From Agapanthus africanus (taxonomy: Eukaryota > Streptophyta > Magnoliopsida > Asparagales > Amaryllidaceae): 64,000 bases of DNA. The stretch covers positions 175,706,815 through 175,770,814 of the forward strand of contig JASDDO010000016.1 in the NCBI GenBank assembly GCA_030015575.1, in the 5' to 3' direction. Every line of letters starts with the position of its first letter. Position 1 is the stretch's first letter. Of this stretch, positions 23,703-36,239 are shown piece by piece. A program made the position numbers and the translations under genes. The notes under the pieces were generated by a model that did not search any database, was not told the DNA's origin, and saw only the letters and a program-made list of their open reading frames with translations.

Positions 23703-26700
23703 TGTAGCGTTTTGAAAATCGTTTCGGTGAAATTTCGGAAAATCAGTAAAATAAGGGGGTTTTCTGAAAAAAAAAGTCAAAATGTAAATATCTTATTATA
23801 AAAATTAAATATACATATTCTAGCTATGAAATTGCTAGTATTTGGTGTTTATTGAGCCACTGGTGAAATTTCAAATTTTCTGAAAAAAAATTATTTTATT
23901 ATTATTTTATGCCGTCACTAATACATTTAATTAGGGAAAATTACAAATTGGAATGAGTTGAAACAAATTTTGTGCATCATAAAACATTAAATAAAATTTT
24001 ATCATGTAGTTTTTGAAAGGAAATCGTTTGCCAAAACGGTTTAGAAAATATCGAAGAAAAAAGCTTTTTTTTTTAGTGTAAATGGATATTTGGGGTATAG
24101 TATTTATCATTTTCCATCACCCCACACCCATACCCACACTCACACACCCCCATTTTCCCTCCCCCTTGGCTGAATTCAGCAGCCCCACTCTCTTGTCCCC
24201 ACTTGTTTTGCAAAAGAAAAGAAAAGAAAAGAAAAGAGAATGATAGAAGTAAAAGGTGGATTTTGACTTTTCTTCTCACTTTTTCCACCTCACTCTCTCT
24301 CCTCCCTCACCCCCCCACAATTTCTGGACGAAATTGTGCAGGCCCAACAGCAGCCCCCCCCCTTCCTTCTTCTCCTCTCTTTCCATCAAAAAAAAATTGT
24401 CAAAAAAATCAATTAAAACCTCACCGAAATCAAAATCCGACTCCTACCCATTTTCCCTCATCTCCTTTAGCATGGATCTTGGTGCAAGGATTTCAAATTG
24501 GAGGTCTAGAATTCAAGTTTGATCATGATTTGTGAGGTATAACTTTTGACCCATTATTCATTTTTTTGATTTAAATTCCTTAATGAAGCTAGTTAGGTGC
24601 TTAATTGCGGTTTAATTGAAAGATGTGGGTTTGCAAGAGAAGCTTTAGATTAGGGTTTGTGAAAAATATAGTTAGGGTTTTGTGTTGTGAGAGTATGGTT
24701 GTGGGATGTATTTGACATATCAATGTTTTGCTAAATCAATTTAAGTTGCTAGTTTGCATATTTGTTGATTTAAAAGTGATAATTATATAATTAGTAAAGT
24801 AGGTTTTTTAAATAATTATATTCTTATGAGATAAAATTCAAATTTAGGTTTCATGTCATTATAAAGATTATATTGAGTGGTTTAATGCTTTTAGTTCATT
24901 AAAATCCAAGCTAGATTGTAGTTTGTGCATTTTTGCTATAAAATTGTTAAAATTTAGGTATTTTGTGAACTAGAATTTTAAGGTTTATGGAAATTTATGA
25001 GATTAAATTATGGGAATTGTTTTTATGACTTAATTAAGATATTTAGTGAATATTGTGGCCGCTAGATTCGTTTTTACATCGAGTTTTGTACTAAAACAGC
25101 GAATTGTGCTTGCTAGATTTTCGGAAAAATGACTTTTTAAGTGAAATTGGGGTTTTTGTGAGTTTTAACCTATTTTATATTAAAATTAATGTTCGTGAAT
25201 GTGCAAATAAGTGTATTTGGGTTTTTCTCGATGGTTTGACGTTTGTACGCCGACGTCGAGGGTTTTTTGGTTGATTTGTGAAAGCAACCATAGGTTTTGA
25301 CCTATATGGGATTCGTGCGTCGTTTTGGTCATGAGTCGGATTTTAATGCGATACGGTGCGTTATGATATGTAGGTACCCCATGTGGACTTTGAGACGACA
25401 AGCAAGCGCGTGGTGACGTCGGTACCGGCGAGCGAGGACCAGGCGAGTAGATTTATATCTACGGGGAGAAGTCGGGTGGATGGCGTATAGCAACCCCGCA
25501 GTCCGTGGTGGTGTATACGGATGCGTATACACACCAACATTTATTATATGTTATTTGGGATTAATAACGATGATAGGATGGATATTGATGTGTTGGATTA
25601 TTTTAGTGTTGCGAACCCTAGGGTAGTGTTGCACTACACATACACACATACATACTTGCATACATTCCTATTTATATGTGCACATGGGATTCTTTATAGT
25701 TATGTGTTCATATGGGTATGGGACTATGTGTTCACATACGGATTTGAGGATGATACTTGGGTTTGAGATGAGTCGATGAGATTTGTATTGAGGTTGTGAA
25801 TTCGGTGATATAGCAGGGTTCGTATTTGAGATACGACATGACGTTGTAGCGGGTCCTTGACGTAGTGTTTCACACATGTCCATGCTTACAGGCAGTATCA
25901 GTATTGTACTAGACGTAGATCAGTACCCCGGATTATGATCTTTGATAAAGAGAATACCAGATGAACAATGTGATGAATGTGATATTGACCCGTACCCAGA
26001 TATGGGGATGCCGTACGACGGATTTACGTACGAGCTATATCTTGATGATTGATCCGCACTCTTGACTTGGGATGTCTGATTGTAGATATGATATCGGATA
26101 TGATATTATTGAGGCGGGATCACCGACTAATATATATACAGGTATGTATATGGATCGACTCAGATGTTAGGCGGTTTCCTTACCTGTAGTCCAGCTTGTT
26201 AGCTTAGCCCTTTAGTTTAGTTTAGTTTAGTTGTTAGATTAGGTTTGATTCTTACCTATTTCAAAAACTAACGAATCGTGGGTATTTTAAAAGACAGCCC
26301 AAGGGATCCTACGGATATTTCAAAAGACGTATCTTTTCATAAAAACACCGTAGCCCCTATTTTCAAAACCCCATGATTCGTGTTATTTCAAAAGGAACCA
26401 TTTGTAGGACTTATATTAGATTAATGCAGGTTAGTTACAGTTGCGTCTTGTATTCAGCTCCCGCTTATTATTGTGGTTCGCTTCGCATCGCATACTTATG
26501 TTATAATTTCTTATTGCAATGTTGATATCATATTGTTAGGACACCAGCACCATTACCGATGATGCGTATGTACCACGTACACTTACTTGCCGGCTCACAC
26601 ACATCTTCATCGGTAATTGCCATGTCACGTACACCATAGAAAATATTATTGCTTGACTTAGCTTGTTAGTTAGTAATTTGACATGATATTAGTATACCTG

Positions 26701-28212
26701 CCTTATATGCCAGCTTAACATTGTAGTTATTACTTGTCACTTCATGCATACTGTTATTCATTGTTATGCCTATATTCATGGTTTTACATGCTATTGATGA
26801 TTTGGACTCGGATTTCCATGAGATTTTCTGGATTTGGGGGGAAAACCGCAAAACTTATATAAGCTGATTTCTCTCTTTTTAAATAAAAAGTGCGGTTTTT
26901 CCCATGATGTATGAGTCGTCCACCATGAGTTTGCTGATGGATTTCGAGACCCGATTCGAGGAGACGGATGAACCGTTTCGGGTACATGGTGGACCCGGTA
27001 AGGTACCCCAAAGAAGCGCGTGATGATGACGATGTGAGCCTGGCAGGGGAGCACTACCTACCGGTGATTTTACCCGGCGCGTCGGATATCCGGAGGATAC
27101 CGTCGTGGTCTTGAGATAGATGGTAGGGGCCGGTCTGGACTGACGGCGCCTTAGATATTGTGATTGAGACATTGAGATTTCGAGATATTAAGGTACAGAG
27201 ACTGTGATACAGAGATATCGAGATATTGGGATTACATTTTGTGCCGATGCTAGGCACTGTTTTATGCTGATTTCATTATGATACCTCATTTTAAAAATAC
27301 AAAGGAAATCTCACTAAATTATGAAAACAGTTCTTCATTTACATGTATTATGTTTTCATGCATTCATACCTCATTCATATGATATATTGCTACCTGAGGC
27401 ACTGACACGGGCATATGAGATTACACTCGGGTTAGATATCACCCTAGCCATTGTTATAGGCTGCATGTTATACATATATTTGAGGATATATTATGATCAT
27501 TGACCTAGGATTGCGTTGTTTATGCGATTTCTTTTCGTAGATGTTTTTCTATTCACGAGTTGGCAACTCACCCCCGTTGTGCCCCAGTTTCTTGCAGGTT
27601 TGCCGTACAGGTTTCTTTACGGCTTTGCGGGCATAGTTTCCTTCGGGTGATTTTCTAGTAGGTGGGTTTACTTGTATCGTACCCCCATTATATATCTTGT
27701 ATATCAATATTCTGTTGTATCTAGAAGTTCCATCAACCAAACATGTATTATTTCTGAGATAGAGACCAGTGATGTTATTCTTCGACCTTAGAGTCGCGCG
27801 TTGTATTTCTATGGTTTTCTTGTTGTTTTGAGTTCCTTTTGAGTTTTGATCCTCGCCCTTGGCGTTGTATATTATATTGCTTGTGTGGTTGTGACCGTCG
27901 ATTGACGAAGAGCTAGCTCCCGCTTGGGGATGCCTTTTTATTGATTTCGTATACTATTCATGTTGTATCCCGTTTGGGAGCCAGTATTTACAAAGGAGAC
28001 TCTGCCGAAATTTTCGGGAAAAATTTGATGTTTTTTTAAAACCGCATAATTCGGCTTATGCTATTAAAACTTCTTGTTTTAAATTGGTTTTCCTTCACTC
28101 TACTACTTTTCTTGGTTTGGATTTCTGGGGTTTCGGTTTACTTAGATTACGTACGCCTCGAGACGTTCGTAGTCTAAGTGCCGGTCATGTTCCGTACTTT
28201 CGGGTCGTGACA
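23703..28212 (+). mobile_element. Giant solo LTR copy 3 (Ty3/gypsy-like), complete
   Basis: 4510 bp, TGTAGCGTTTTG to GGTCGTGACA, with the 5-bp target duplication CCAGG at 23698-23702 and 28213-28217. It is non-coding. By eye its 3' part (about 27540-27990) is nearly identical to copy 2 (19175-19625, about 2-4 differences), whereas upstream parts differ by several percent with indels. It holds an (AAAAG)n tract at 24212-24236 and the conserved 11-bp inverted repeat (26552-26617). Confidence 0.85.
24212..24236. repeat. (AAAAG)n microsatellite
   Basis: About five AAAAG units within giant LTR copy 3. The corresponding place in copy 2 (around 15855) is a shorter A/G-rich tract. Confidence 0.85.
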
Positions 28213-28748
28213 CCAGGGGTCGTGCGGGTGGGTTTAATTCAATCGGGAAATGACGGGTTGAACTTGGCTAGCACTTATGATTTGTTGACCTTAGCCAAAG
28301 TCATAAGTTGCTAGGGGCAAAATATTATTGGGAGTTTCAAGTGTTGAAATTTGCAATGAGATTGCATACCTCCTATGAGATAGTTGGATCCCGATACCCA
28401 CTGCGAGTAAGAGTTACTCCTGGGAGAGTTTTACACATTACAATTAGCCGATCAAGTAGGTGTCTAGAAAGGTGTCAACGGGGTTAAGCCTCTGGGAAAA
28501 CGAGGCTTATTTTAATTAGGTCCGTGCGAAAGCACGGGGAACCTCCCTCAAAGTACCGACACTGGCCTGGCTGAAAGATTGGCGAACTTATAAGGTGTAA
28601 TTAATCCCGGCTAGTCTTTCCTTTTAGGGTTTGAAGGAAGATTTGACTAAAACAGTGGGAGACATCCTGATTAGATATATTGATAACCAATCTAATCTTG
28701 CAAGAGCATACGCTGAGTGTTTTCTTCTCTCTCTCTCCAGGTAGCGAC

Positions 28749-31696
28749 CATGTCACGCCTTAATCAAGATAATAATACAGATGTATTGACCGAACCCGCT
28801 TGTTATACTGTGCTAAGGAACATTGGTCCCGCTCCAACTTATAATTGTTATAAGACAGAGCAGGAAATGAGGGATTACCAGAATTCCCGTGCCGCCCAAA
28901 CGAAGAAAGTATATGATGATATATCTTCTTCGGGTGTGTTCATTACAGAGAACTGTTTCTCAGTATCCTTTACGTCCTGGGTATAAGATACTGGATCAGG
29001 ATCCCGCAAATGTGATCTGTTACATGGGCTACAGATTGGTAGAGAACTGAGAAAGGGTGATATGTTTTAAGAGTTAAAAAATTGGTGCAAGTGTTGCAGC
29101 CAAGTCTGTTGGCAGTTATCACCCTGTATTACCAAATACATTGATTCTGAACGAATGTTATTAGATACCGAACCTGATATACAACATCATATCGGTCTCT
29201 TTATTAGTAAAGAAGGATATAATTTTGTATTGTTGGATAATATTTTGAACATTTCCTATATTAAGAGTTGATCGGTTCAAGCACGTTATCTAAAAGCATA
29301 TACATTCTAAATCAAACTATAGTTCTTTAACGTACATAACACACACAAGAGGAAGAGTTCAGAAATGAACGAATCCTTCTTGAGGCATTGTAGACTAGGT
29401 CATATCAATGCGACCCGACTAGCTAAGTTACATTTAGATGCATATTTAAATCTGTTTGAATTTACATCTTGTGAAACTTGCCAGTCATATCACAAAGATA
29501 AGATGACCATAGCTCCGTTTGTTGGAAACAGAGAAAGAGTTAGTGAACTCTTGGGATTGATACATGATGATGTATGTAGGTCCCCTGTCTGCAAATGCCA
29601 GGACCGCTTCTTTGTACTTCATTACATTCACTGATGATCTCTCAAGATTCACGCATGTGTTCCTGTTGAAACACAAGTCTGAACCTTTTGAGATATTCAA
29701 AGAATATAAGTTAGAAGTAGAGAACCAAAAATGGGTATAAGTATTATGTTCTTTGATGTGATCAGGGAGGAGAATACTTGAGCACGGAGATCCTGGACTA
29801 TTCTAAAGGAGAATGAGATTCTCACTCAGCATTACTATTCCGTATACACCACAACACGTTGGTATATCGGGGCGGAGCAATCGCACCCTATGTGATATGG
29901 TGTGCTCTATGATGAGTACTACTTAGTTGCCTATTTCCTTTTAAGGGGGTTATGCACTTGAGAAGCTGCATACCTATTGAATAGGATTCCAATCAAATTA
30001 GGTGCCTACCACTCCATATATGATATGGTATGGGAAGAGACCATCTCTTAAGGATATTAAGATTTAGGGTTGTCCGGCCTATGTCTAAAAGCAAAGTCTG
30101 GACAAGCTCGAGGCAAGGTCAATTCTGTGGAAGTTTGTTGGATATCCCAAGCGTTCGCAAGAGAATATCTTCTACCACACTGGGGAGCAAAAAGGTGTTT
30201 TGTTTCTCAGCATGCCACCTTTTGAGAAAAGGATTTCTTGTGAAGAAATTAGTGGTCATGAGGTAGAACTGGAATGAGTTCCAGCTATACAAACTGCAGC
30301 TGATGATTTGGTAAACCCGGAGGATTCAATTGTTCCTAATGAACCTCAGCCTCTCCGCCGATTTGGTAGGGTTCCTCATCCGCCTGAGAGATACTTCGGT
30401 TTATTTATGACAGTGGGAGCGAGGATTGCATCATGAGATGATGACCCAACTAGTTTCGAGCAGGCCATCAGGAGTGGGGACTCTGTGAGAATGGCTGGAT
30501 GCTAAGCGATCTGAGATGGAATCCATATACTCCAACAAAGTATATGGACTTTGGTTGCTTTATCTGAAGGGTTAAATCTCCATCAGGAGCAAGTATATCT
30601 TGAGAAGATTACTCGGTGTACATGGAAAAGTTGAGACTTTCAAAGCTAGGATTATTACAAAAAAGGTTCCCGTCATCGACCAGGTATGGACAATGATGAA
30701 ACCTTTTCTAGTGCCTATGCTTAAGTCCATCGAGATCCTACTTGCCCTTGCTACATACCATGACTACGATATCTGGCGGTTGGGTGTCATGACTGCTTTT
30801 CTAAATATTGATTTAAAAGAGAGCGTCTATAAGTACACAGCAAGAGGGCTTTGTAGACAGTGGGAGCAGCGGAAACATGAGGAAGTTGCTTATGAGTTGA
30901 AGCAGGTATCGCGGAGTTGGAACATCTGTTTTGATGTGGTAGTCAAAGAGTTTGACTTCATCAAAATGGTAGATGAACCTTGTATATACAAAAAGGTAGT
31001 AGGGAGCATGGTAGTGATCCTCGTATAGTACGTGGATGACATACTCTTGATAGGGAAGGAGTTTCCTATGCTACGCTCGGTCAATCTCCTCTTACCACAA
31101 GGATTCTCCATATAGGATCAAGGTGATACCACCTAAATCCTGGATTTTGGATCTATGAAATAGATCTAAGTGGATGTTAGGATTCTCACTAGATGTTTTG
31201 AGATGGTATCAATCGATCCTGGGGAGAATCACTGGATAGGATTCAGGGTGGTAAGGACGACTGAATGTCAGTCACAGGCATTGTCTTTACCCTCAGTAGA
31301 GGGACGGTATGTTGGAAGAGTTCCAAGCTAGATACCGAGACATACTAGACGATAAAGGATGGATACGTTGCTACCAAAGAGGTAGTATGGATGTATATTA
31401 GTTCATGAGATGAACTTCGTTCCTACCATTGTGTGACAATGGAGTTGTGGCTTTTGCCTAGGAACCCCCATCCCATCAAAGATCCAGACATATTCTTAGG
31501 CAGTATCACCTAATCCTGGAGATAGTTGATCTCCAGGGAGATCGAGGATAGGAGAGTAGAAACAGAGGACAACAGCGCGGATCCACTCACAAAAGCCTAT
31601 TTCCCAGTAGTGACTTTTATAGGATGGTTGAGTATGAGATACTTCAACCACTGCTGATTATTGGGTATGAGATACTACAACAGATGCCCCTAGTGT
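28749..31696 (+). pseudogene. Element C pol (gag-less), heavily degenerate
   Basis: An ATG at 28749 starts MSRLNQDNNTDVLTEPACY, then YKTEQ and SSSGVFITENCFS, then SWV followed by a stop just before the protease DTGSGS. There is no gag or zinc knuckle. Downstream, recognisable but frameshifted pieces are integrase (HCRLGHINATRLAKL at about 29385, CETCQSYHKDK with the second zinc-finger pair damaged), RT (about 30600-31028, SRSWNICFDVVVKEFDFIK, then a TAG immediately before YVDD at 31029-31040) and RNaseH remnants to about 31660. Many stops and indels occur, far more than in any other element here. Compared with the roughly 4% LTR divergence, the coding region looks too decayed. Confidence 0.85.
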
Positions 31697-31707
31697 AAGT
31701 GGGAGAT
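31697..31707 (+). promoter_or_regulatory. Polypurine tract, element C
   Basis: AAGTGGGAGAT immediately before the LTR start TGTTAG. This purine-rich site primes plus-strand DNA synthesis in LTR elements. Confidence 0.85.
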
Positions 31708-33903
31708 TGTTAGTGATATGTATGCCCTAGAGGCCATTACTGTACATACGATGTATATTGTAGTGGATGCTTGGACATATATAGAGCGGACTTTCTTGCT
31801 CGACATGATAGTATGCTATCTGGTTGCTTTTATCTTAACGTGTACACTGATTGTCCTTATGTTACATGTTGATAAAGCCCTTAGGATGAGTACTTGACTA
31901 CCAGGACTATGATGCAGATCATACTCTTGGGGACAGTGTAGTCGCTAAGTACATCCTTCAAATGTTCCTAGTCGTAGGTGTATCGAGACAGGGCATCGAT
32001 ATACCAGAGTAGACTAGCGTATAGCTTCTCGACCCATACAGATGGGCAATGGATGATCCTATATCCATTGGTGTTTGACATCAGAGACAGTATACGGGTG
32101 CTCCGTGGAGACTGGGCACACTGGACGGACTCGCCGAGAACTCCCAGATGGTATTATACCTCACGTCAGATGGTAGTTCTCTGGTGACACTGGTACAGGT
32201 TAGTCTGTAGACCCGAGATCGTCATAGAGTCTTGTGTTTCCTACTTTGCTTTGATTTCCATCATACCACGTCCAAGAGGGCGTGCAAAACGGTGGCTTTT
32301 GGGTACAGTCCCGAATCACATGGAGGCAATGAGGGGTTTCGTCTCTCCTGGTATAGTGAGTTGATGTTGCGCTGTGTACGATTGGCTATAACTGGAAGTC
32401 TTTGGCCAAGGCAGCTTCAGAGATATACTGGTAAGTGTTATTAGTAGTTTTTCGACCCGTTATGAGCCTCATATCGACACGATTTATCGAGTTACTGGGG
32501 TCTGACGTTTACCACCCCTAGACGAGATATGCGACATATCAGACGAAGAGACCAGACTGTACGGTAGTGTTACTGATTGGATTCGCAGGAGTGTGAGCAG
32601 GCTTTCTTGTTGATCTTCTGATCGCTCAATACCCGGGTGGCCGTTACGTTTAGCAGACCGCTTGCGGCTTGTGGGTGTTTGATATGATCATCACCTACTG
32701 CCGGCGTATTGATGAATCTTTAGAGTCCTACACAGGGGTTTCCTGGCTCAAGCGAAACGAAGTAGGAGCACATATGTGATATGTGCGAGACCGAGATTAA
32801 TACGATATGTGATACCGTATTCTATTCTCGCGATACGTGACATTGATCGGTTCTATGCGATATAGCCGGGTTATCGGATGAAGTGTTGATACGATAAGTT
32901 GTTACACATGATATTAGTCGGTTATAGCCGGATTATTAAATCAAGAGTTGATTTAATAATTTAATTTATAATTATATATTTGATATATTACATTACATTA
33001 ACTAGTATTAGCTCACTTAAGATTTATTTTCTCACTAGACTGTGCACATTGTTTATATGTGATATATGCAAGTGTACATGTTTGTATCATGCTTGATAAT
33101 ACATACAAGATGGGTGTAAGAGACTTATACCATGATTAGGGTTAAGATTAGGGTTTTGTTTATATCTTAAGATTTAACAAATGAGGAAGACTTAGTCAAA
33201 GTTCTCAAGCTTGGAAGAAGCTTGGAGAAACTTTGACAAAGTCCACTCTTTTGTCATTTACTTAGATATTACTTAACTCAACCCTTTAACCTTGCACCTT
33301 GGTTAATTCTCTACATGAGTTAAGCATGATAGCTTAACTCACCCATGGTTACATTATTCTTTATGGATAATTCATTCTCACATGATTTATTATGATGAGT
33401 TCTAGTTTCTTCTTCTTCCTCCTCCTAAAAAGGCTTGCTAGCTTCAATGGTGGTTTGAGAAAAAGTGTGAGAAAATCAATTCTAAAGTGAGCCCACTTCC
33501 TACTTCATCATCCTCTACTACTTTCCATGTAGTATAGGGTGTTCTCTTCACAAAGTTCATGACCTAGTGAAGGAATAGCTTGAGTTAGTGTCTCCCCGAC
33601 GTAGATCATTTTCAGCCTCAAAGTCTTCGAAGCAAGCACATTCGTTTCTTCAACGGAACCTCTCTAAAGTCCGGAGCTTGAGATCGCAGTGGAGGGGACT
33701 ACTACACGGAGCTATTTGAAGTGAAGGACCGGTCTACAAAGGTTGTATTCCCTGCTCTCTTTTCATATTGCAAAGTGTTTGCATATATCTTTCCGTATAT
33801 TTCTAGTAGACGATCTATGTTAGGGTTATCTAAATCGGCAAAATTTAAATTTGGCATGGACGATGCCTCCCGAAACCTTGCTGCCGTCGTAGGTAACTCT
33901 TCA
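31708..33903 (+). repeat. 3' LTR of element C
   Basis: 2196 bp, TGTTAGTGATATGTATGCC to ...CTCTTCA. Between 32768 and 32960 it has a run of hairpins with 3-nt loops: GCACATAT-GTG-ATATGTGC (32768-32786, perfect), then AATACGATAT-GTG-ATACCGTATT (32799-32821, one mismatch), then weaker ones with TTGAT cores. The end matches 20748-21119. Confidence 0.9.
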
Positions 33904-34158
33904 GATCCAATACCATTATATTGTGATAATAATGTGGCTATGGCGTTGGCCAAAGAACCCAGGTCCCATCAGAAGTCCAGACACATCCTGAAGCGATATC
34001 ATTTGATCCGGGAGATAATAGATCGCCACGAGATCGAGATTCGGAGAGTAGATACAAAGAATAACACCGTGGATCCACTCACCAAAGCCCTTCTACAGCC
34101 GCAGCATGAGCGATTTTTTGAGATGTTGGGTATGAGATACGCCAATAATTGGCCTTAG
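33904..34158 (+). pseudogene. Element D RNaseH C-terminal end, truncated by element C
   Basis: DPIPLYCDNN carries a catalytic Asp of the copia RNaseH. It continues through AKEPRSHQKSRHIL, REIIDR, RRVDTKNNTVDPLTKAL and the terminal MRYANNWP-stop. Eighty-odd codons are open and end exactly before the polypurine tract. The upstream RNaseH, RT and the rest lie off the window because element C is inserted at 33903/33904 (duplication GATCC). The open frame that runs from the C LTR into this segment is an accident of the junction. The MRYANNWP ending groups D with G rather than with D' and E (MRYYSSWP). Confidence 0.85.
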
Positions 34159-34161
34159 TGC

Positions 34162-34172
34162 AAGTGGGAGAT
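34162..34172 (+). promoter_or_regulatory. Polypurine tract, element D
   Basis: AAGTGGGAGAT between the D stop codon (34156-34158) and the LTR start at 34173. Confidence 0.85.
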
Positions 34173-36225
34173 TGTTGGATATATGTATGCCGTAGAGGCC
34201 ATTATATGTATAGTGGATGCTTGACATGTATATATATACAGATGACTTTCTTGCTCGACATAATAGTATGCTATCTGGTTGTACTTTATCTTAACATGTT
34301 TACTTGATTGTATTATACTGTTCATTTTATAAATGTTGATAAAGCCCTTAGGATATTTGCTTGACTAATGGGACTATGATGCAGATCATACTAGTGGGAC
34401 ACGTATAGTTTATAAGCATATCCTTAAAACGTTCCAAGTCGTAGGTATATCGAGACGGGGCATCGATATTCCAGAGTAGACTAGCGTATACCATTCTTGT
34501 CCTATATGATGGGCGATGGATGATCCCATATCCATCTGGTGTGGTGACACCAAAGATTGTATACGGGTGCTCAGTGGAGACTGGGTACACTGAACGGACT
34601 CGCCGAGAACTCCTATGTGGTATTATATCTATCGTTGGATAGCAGTTCTCAGGCGACACTGGTACAGGTTAGTCTGTAGACCCGAGATCGTCATAGAGCC
34701 TTGTGTGTCCTCCCACTGTACTTTGATCTCCACCCTACCACGGCTTTACTGAGTCGTGCAAACAGGTGAATTTTGGGTATAGTCCCGAGGCACATGGAGG
34801 CAATGAGCGATAGGAGGGATTTCGTCTCTCCCGGTATTGGGGGTTGATGTTGCGCTATGCTCGATTGGCTATAACAGGAAGTCCCTGGCCAGGGCTGCTA
34901 AGATTTACTGATAAGTGTTATCAGTAGTTTCTCGATCTGTTTTGAGCCATACACCGGCATGACTTATTAAGTTATTGGGGTCGACGATACCATCCCTAGA
35001 CTCGATATGCAACATATCTGACGAAGAGACCGTATTGTACGGTAAATGTTGCCAGTTGGCTCGACAGGAGTTTTGACAGGTTCGCTTGTTCTTCTTCTGA
35101 TCGCTCAATACCCGGGTGGCCGTTACGTTTAGCTGATCTCTTGCGGCTTGTCGGTGATTGATATGATCATCGCCTACTGCCGGCGTATTGACGAGTCATA
35201 GAGTCCCACATAGGAGTTTCCTAGCTCAGGCGAAACGATGTGGTGTGCATATGAGATATGCGCGGGAGCTCGATTAAATGCGTGTATATGATACCATATT
35301 TTAATCAGGCGTTTTCTATTGGTCGAGTCGTATGTGATATGACCGGTTTATTAAATCAAGTGTTGATTTAATATTGACTTTTAGCTCATTTACATAAAAC
35401 CTTTTCTTTTTTATGTATGCATGGATGTATGTACATGTTGATGTGCATGCACACATACATGCATATATGAGTGTTATGGTTGTTGATACAATGAAGGTGG
35501 CAATGCAATACTCACATGGAATAAATATACATATATATTTATTATTGAGAAAAGAAAAAGGAAATTGATTCATGGTTAATTGTTTCTAAACTCTTCTCAC
35601 TTGACCATGACTTTAATCATGAGTTTAATTTCCTTAGTTGCTTTAAACTCAATGATAAAAATATCTAGATATTTATTGACTATGGTTTGATGAGAGTGTG
35701 ACTCTCATATATATTATTTTCTGTTCTCTTTTTATTTTTTAGAGATTATCACAATATTGAGCTCAAGCTTTGCCATCATCTTCTTCTTCCTCTCTCATGC
35801 TCTCTTGAGTATGCTAGTGAGTGAGATACACAAAAGGAAAGGGTTTTGAAGTAAGAATACAAACCACATCACCATTCTACACTACTCTAGCCCATTAGTG
35901 TAGGTTGTTTCCTCCACTTCTTCAAAGATAAAGTGAAGCTAGGCGCTTGAGGAAAGGGACTCCGGGTGGATCATCGTGGACATGGAAGGACTCTAGCAAG
36001 CCGGTTCAAACTCTAGGAGATCCAAGGAGCCAAGAAGAGGAGGTCTACAAAGGTTGTATTTCTCCCCACTTAGTGATAGTTACTTCTTGTATGTGATACA
36101 TGTTGTTTGTTACTCTAGATTTCTAGTTCGATTTCTAGGTTAGATTGCTTAACACCCCCTAAATTTTTTATTGTGGCATGTGTGATGCTTGCAAACCCTA
36201 GGCATGGTGCTAAGGAATCCCTACA
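34173..36225 (+). repeat. LTR shared by element D and the following leader
   Basis: 2053 bp, TGTTGGATATATGTATGCC to AATCCCTACA. On the left it follows an RNaseH end and polypurine tract (3' LTR context). On the right it is followed by one base and a primer site (5' LTR context). It is therefore either the middle LTR of a tandem LTR-internal-LTR-internal array or a recombinant. It contains AAATCAA-GTG-TTGATTT (around 35350) and a G-type LTR start. Confidence 0.85.
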
Positions 36226-36226
36226 G

Positions 36227-36239
36227 TGGTATCAGAGCC
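36227..36239 (+). promoter_or_regulatory. Primer binding site after the D LTR
   Basis: TGGTATCAGAGCC, an exact match to the family site complementary to initiator tRNA-Met, one base from the LTR end. Confidence 0.9.

Larger units (their letters stand above)
23585..28307 (+). promoter_or_regulatory. Three-hairpin array, element C (core triplet TTA), interrupted
   Basis: Hairpin 1: CTACG/CGTAG at 23585-23589 and 23610-23614. Hairpin 2: loop at 23684-23702, split by solo LTR copy 3, with its right arm GGTCGTGC resuming at 28218. Hairpin 3: CTTATGA/TCATAAG at 28274-28280 and 28301-28307. The loops share TTGTTGACCTTAGCCA with small point differences. The first is CACGG, the second lacks one A, the third is CAAAG. 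Confidence 0.7.
21134..28748 (+). other. Element C untranslated leader, split by giant solo LTR copy 3
   Basis: Leader parts 21134-23702 and 28218-28748. They hold a GCTTGG/CCAAGC hairpin (21307-21332) at the position of the GC-rich hairpin of other elements, a perfect CCGTTAG/CTAACGG hairpin (23014-23036), the tandem doublet (23205-23304, 23354-23452), and the three-hairpin array, whose middle hairpin was hit by the solo LTR. It ends with TTCTTCTCTCTCTCTCCAG directly before GTAGCGACCATG. Confidence 0.75.
20748..33903 (+). mobile_element. Copia element C (gag-less type), heavily decayed
   Basis: Order: 3' part of the 5' LTR (20748-21119), primer site, leader (split by giant solo LTR copy 3), decayed pol, polypurine tract, complete 3' LTR (31708-33903). 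Its right boundary falls inside an RNaseH frame of element D, where the native sequence GATCCAATACC resumes, so the target duplication is GATCC (33904-33908). The 5' LTR start and D's left half are off the window because B, A and giant LTR copy 1 intervene. About 16 differences in the 372 comparable LTR bases (about 4.3%, counted by eye). Confidence 0.85.

Noticed and set aside
28274..28307. Regularly spaced leader repeats considered as a CRISPR-like array
   Set aside because: Only three units, each in a different hairpin stem, in a plant retrotransposon leader with no associated genes.
33721..34158. 145-residue open frame joining LTR sequence to an RNaseH end
   Set aside because: It crosses the junction where element C is inserted into element D. 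Only the part after 33904 is real RNaseH coding.
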